From Labilithrix sp. (GTDB lineage Bacteria; Myxococcota_A; Polyangia; Polyangiales; Polyangiaceae): a stretch of DNA of 64,000 nucleotides. Both the position numbers and the translations under genes were made by a program. Within the stretch, counting starts at the first letter, position 1. The number at the start of each line of letters is the position of its first letter. This document shows positions 61,285 to 64,000 of the stretch, piece by piece. A model generated the notes under the pieces. The model did not search any database and was not told the DNA's origin. It saw nothing but the letters and a program-made list of their open reading frames with translations. The DNA is taken from NCBI GenBank assembly GCA_019637225.1, contig JAHBWC010000045.1, forward strand, positions 1-64,000, written 5' to 3'.

Positions 61285-61310
61285 ATAAAACATAGACGTA
61301 CCAGTCTGGT
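61285..61310. promoter_or_regulatory. AT-rich promoter/operator-like element
   Basis: The 295-bp divergent region 61155-61449 holds no gene. At 61283-61296 it has a rare AT-rich run (caataaaacataga) followed by ACCAG-T-CTGGT (61300-61310); AGAC and GTCT also form an inverted pair here. Such 11-bp near-palindromes next to an AT-rich -10 region are typical of repressor sites. Which of the two divergent genes it serves is unclear. Confidence 0.35.
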
Positions 61311-61449
61311 GGGCGGACGCCCCACACCTCCTCGCCTCGTCCGCGCGCGGGAGCGCGTGGAGCCCTCGAAACGCCGTCGAAACCGCGTGGATGGACGGCC
61401 GTGATCCAGGGCGATCGAGGTGGAACGGTCATTGAAGAGACCACGATCG

Positions 61450-62709
61450 ATGTCGTCGCAGCTCACTCGTCTCCTCCGCCTCGCGGCGCTGATCCTCGCC
61501 GGCAGTCTCCTGCTCATCGCGTGCATGGCGCCCGAGGTGCCGGACTTCTCCCCGCCGACCGGCGGAAAGAAGACGAAGCGAGCTCCGACGACGGGGGCGG
61601 ACGCGGGGACGCCGGAGGCCGACAACACGGATCCGGCGCCGGGCACGCCTGCGGTCGAGGCGCCGACGCTTACGGCGGTCACGCCCGACGCGGTGACGCT
61701 CGGCGGGTCGCCGGGCGGAGTCGCGCTCACCCTCACCGGATCGCGCTTCGTCGCCGGCTGCACGGTCAACCTCGCGGGCGCGAGCCTCGAGGCGACGCTC
61801 ACGAGCCCGACCGAGCTCACAGTGCAGGTGCCCGGAGCGCAGCTCACGACCGCGGGCATGCTGCAGCTCTCGGTGGTGTCGCCGTCGGCGGGGCAGTCGA
61901 ACGCGCTCACGTTCACCGTCGCCAACCCGACCAGCGTCTCGATCGCGAGCCTCTCGCCGGCGACGGCGCTCGTCGGGACGGCCACCGTGGCCCTCACGGT
62001 CACGGGGACCGGCTTCATCACGACCTCGATCGTGCGCTTCAACGGCGCCGCGCTGCCGACGACGTTCCGCTCCGCGACCGAGCTCGGCGCGACGATCCCG
62101 GCGGCCGCGCTCGCCGATGCGGGGCGCTTCGGCGTCACGGTCACGAACGGCGCGGACGTCGTCAGCCTGCCGTCGTCGTTCGAGGTGACCAACCCGACGC
62201 CGGCGCTCACGACGATCACGCCGAGGAGCGTCGCGGCGGGCACGGCGGCGACCGTCGTGACGCTCGACGGCAGCGGCTTCACGCGCGGGTCGGAGGTCCT
62301 CGCGGGACAGACGCCGCTCGCGACGACCTTCGTGAGCGCCGAGCGGCTCCGCGCGACGCTCCCCGCGTCGCTCCTCACCACGGCCGGGACGCTCACGCTC
62401 CGCGTGCAGACGGCGACGCCCGGCGGCGGCGCCTCGGGCACGCAGACGTTCACCATCACCGGCGCGCAGGCAGCCTGCACGTACACCTGCGCCGAGTACG
62501 GCTACGCGCCCGGCGAGTGCTACGAGGGCTGGGCGTGCAACGCTGCCACCGGGTGCCTCCAGCAACAGAGCTGCGGCGGCGGCGCGGCCGCGACCTGCGT
62601 GTATCGCTGCTCCGACTACGGCTACGCGCCGGGGCAATGCGCCAACGGTTGGCTCTGCCTCGCGAGCGGCCAGTACGCCGGCTGCCTCGGACAGACCACC
62701 TGCAACTGA
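61450..62709 (+). CDS. IPT/TIG-domain lipoprotein with duplicated Cys-rich tail
   Basis: A 419-aa surface lipoprotein with lipobox LIAC (Cys25). After an acidic/Pro linker there are three IPT/TIG immunoglobulin-like domains of about 85 aa (starting TLTAVTPDAVTLGGSPGG, VSIASLSPATALVGTATV and LTTITPRSVAAGTAATVV), which suits adhesion or glycan binding. The C-terminal 80 residues are two copies of a Cys module with the core C-x3-C-(A/S)-(E/D)-YGYAPG-(E/Q)-C...GW-x-C. ATG 61450 gives a canonical signal; GTG 61420 would add ten basic residues. Confidence 0.86.
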   Translation: MSSQLTRLLRLAALILAGSLLLIACMAPEVPDFSPPTGGKKTKRAPTTGADAGTPEADNTDPAPGTPAVEAPTLTAVTPDAVTLGGSPGGVALTLTGSRFVAGCTVNLAGASLEATLTSPTELTVQVPGAQLTTAGMLQLSVVSPSAGQSNALTFTVANPTSVSIASLSPATALVGTATVALTVTGTGFITTSIVRFNGAALPTTFRSATELGATIPAAALADAGRFGVTVTNGADVVSLPSSFEVTNPTPALTTITPRSVAAGTAATVVTLDGSGFTRGSEVLAGQTPLATTFVSAERLRATLPASLLTTAGTLTLRVQTATPGGGASGTQTFTITGAQAACTYTCAEYGYAPGECYEGWACNAATGCLQQQSCGGGAAATCVYRCSDYGYAPGQCANGWLCLASGQYAGCLGQTTCN

Positions 62710-62723
62710 CGCGTAGGGCGCGC

Positions 62724-62793
62724 ACCGACGCGCCTCGCGGGCGTGGACCGACGTGTCGCGCGGAGCGCGGCGCGGGACCGACGTGTCTCGCGG
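62724..62793. repeat. three imperfect direct repeats upstream of the phosphoesterase
   Basis: Copies of accgacgYgYcKcgcgg begin at 62724, 62747 and 62777 (steps of 23 and 30 bp), in the gap between the IPT/TIG gene and the phosphoesterase. They could be regulator-binding sites or decayed repeats. Confidence 0.45.
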
Positions 62794-62857
62794 GGCACTC
62801 CGCGGCCGTCGCGCGTGACGGCGGCCCTCCGAGTGCGCGACAATCCGAGCGGAGCAG

Positions 62858-64000
62858 ATGCCCAGCCTCCGTATCGTCTCGGTCAACGACGTCTATTCGC
62901 TCGAGAACCTCCCGCGGCTCAGGGGCCTCGTCGACCACTACCGGGCGCAGAAGGACTGCGACGCGCTCCTCGTCGTGCTCGCCGGGGACTTCCTCGCGCC
63001 GAGCCTCCTGTCGAGCATGGACGCGGGGAGGGGCATGGTCGACTGCCTCAACGCGGTCGGCGTCACGCATGTCATCCTCGGCAACCACGAGGACGACCTT
63101 CCGCCGGGCGAGCTCCGGCACCGCCTGAAGGAGCTCCGGCCCGTGTGCATCGGCACCAACGTCCTCTCCGGGCTCGATCTCCCGCGCCACGACATCATCG
63201 CCGTCGGGCCGCTGAAGGTCGGGCTCGTCGGCGTGGTGATGGCCGATCCGTCGGTCTATCGCGGCGCGCCGTTCGGCGACGTGGAGCTCGCGCGCGCGAA
63301 CGACGCCGCGATCGCGGAGGCCGCGAGCCTCGTCGCGGCCGGCGCCGCCGGCGTCGTCGCGATCACGCACCAGGCGATCGCGGACGATCGCGCGCTCGCG
63401 GTCGCGCAGAGGACGCCGCCGCTCCTCGCGATCATCGGCGGCCACGATCACACGCCGATGCTCGTCGACGTCGAGGGCACGTGGATCGTCAAGGCCGGCT
63501 CCGAGGCCGTGCACGTCGCCGTCACCGACGTCGTCTGGGCCTCGGCGCGCGCCGCGCCGGTCGTGACGACGCGGCTCGAGGACGTGGCGGGCTACCCGGA
63601 GGACGCCTCGCTCCGGGCCCGCGTCGACAGGCACATGGCGGCGGTGCGTGAGCTCTCGGCGGCGACGCTGCTCTACCTCGAGCCGAACGCCGCCCTGTCC
63701 TCCAAGGGCACGCGCTCGAGGCAGACGAGCATGGGCGCGCTCATCTGTTCGCGGCTCCGCGACTGCCTCGGCGCCGAGGCGTGCCTCTTCAACGGCGGCG
63801 GGATCCGCGCGTCGCGCGACTACACCGAGCGCTTCACCTACGGCGACGTCGAGACCGAAGTGCCCTTCGACAACGCGATCGTCGTCGTGCCGCTGCCGGG
63901 CGTCGTGATCCGCGACGCGGTCGCCGCGTCGCGCGCCAAGGCTCCGGTCGAGTCGGGGGCCTTCCTCCAGGTCGACGACCGCATGACGGTCTCGGACGGG
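62858..64000 (+). CDS. 5'-nucleotidase/UshA-type metallophosphoesterase (truncated by window end)
   Basis: The first 381 codons of a metallophosphoesterase; the frame is still open at the window end. Metal-binding motifs are SVNDVYS (8-14, where most members have ND-x-H), AGDFLAPS (about 43-50), LGNHEDD (about 74-80), ITHQAI (about 169) and GGHDH (about 193-197). The C-terminal 5'-nucleotidase domain starts near 255, with FNGGGIRAS near 312-320 for nucleotide binding. There is no signal peptide, so a cytoplasmic enzyme is predicted, unlike periplasmic UshA. GGAG lies just before the ATG. Confidence 0.88.
   Translation, partial: MPSLRIVSVNDVYSLENLPRLRGLVDHYRAQKDCDALLVVLAGDFLAPSLLSSMDAGRGMVDCLNAVGVTHVILGNHEDDLPPGELRHRLKELRPVCIGTNVLSGLDLPRHDIIAVGPLKVGLVGVVMADPSVYRGAPFGDVELARANDAAIAEAASLVAAGAAGVVAITHQAIADDRALAVAQRTPPLLAIIGGHDHTPMLVDVEGTWIVKAGSEAVHVAVTDVVWASARAAPVVTTRLEDVAGYPEDASLRARVDRHMAAVRELSAATLLYLEPNAALSSKGTRSRQTSMGALICSRLRDCLGAEACLFNGGGIRASRDYTERFTYGDVETEVPFDNAIVVVPLPGVVIRDAVAASRAKAPVESGAFLQVDDRMTVSDG

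Overview
The window is very GC-rich (about 70 % by eye) and densely coding, and it reads as a chromosome segment of a myxobacterium (Myxococcota, probably Polyangiales; the exact lineage is inference). The evidence is a run of three bactofilins, a membrane-anchored Ser/Thr kinase with an HRDVSPQN catalytic loop, a MYXO-CTERM-type Cys/TM/Arg tail, a DUF3160 lipoprotein, and many secreted Cys-rich, RCC1, FG-GAP and IPT/TIG lipoproteins. I see no rRNA, tRNA, CRISPR, transposase or prophage genes.

Layout. 0-6.5 kb: an RCC1/Cys-rich lipoprotein, a di-haem cytochrome c-rhodanese lipoprotein, a CYP116B-like self-sufficient P450, and a small lipoprotein followed by a decayed copy of the P450's last codons. 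6.5-10.2 kb: a minus-strand group of P-loop NTPase, GT39-like glycosyltransferase and membrane protein. 10.3-12.2 kb: three bactofilins and pyrE. 12.2-17.5 kb: a repeat-rich Pro-rich membrane protein, a PPDK/PEP-synthase regulatory protein, and an OmpR-type two-component pair. 17.5-24 kb: a structured 343-bp gap, a Cys-rich lipoprotein, a TerB-like protein, proC, rseP and a TonB-dependent receptor. 24-28.8 kb: TPR protein, Ser/Thr kinase and two PEGA-like paralogues. 28.8-33.3 kb (minus): DUF218, HEAT-cyclophilin lipoprotein, coaX and an orphan FecCD permease. 33.5-37.4 kb: MBL hydrolase, sigma-32-like factor and S41 protease. 37.4-42 kb (minus): signal-less PhnD-like protein, TauE/SafE transporter and a large radical SAM/DUF2344 protein. 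42-64 kb: an envelope-rich stretch with SUMF1-like, DUF3160, sulfatase, propeller and FG-GAP proteins, a 1,220-codon composite frame, a LuxR regulator with two HTH domains, a LinD-like membrane protein, an IPT/TIG lipoprotein and a truncated 5'-nucleotidase-type phosphoesterase.

Three observations stand out. (1) About twenty genes lack a Shine-Dalgarno sequence but carry a TANNNT-like hexamer ending 6-12 nt before the start codon, the arrangement expected of leaderless transcripts. (2) The frame at 53929-57591 runs without a stop from a MYXO-CTERM tail straight into a new Shine-Dalgarno, ATG and signal peptide, as if the stop between two secreted-protein genes had been lost. (3) The last 15 codons of the P450-ferredoxin gene recur in degenerate form 0.7 kb downstream, flanking a small lipoprotein gene. 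All start sites are inferred from protein families, ribosome binding sites and promoter-like motifs; no similarity searches could be run.
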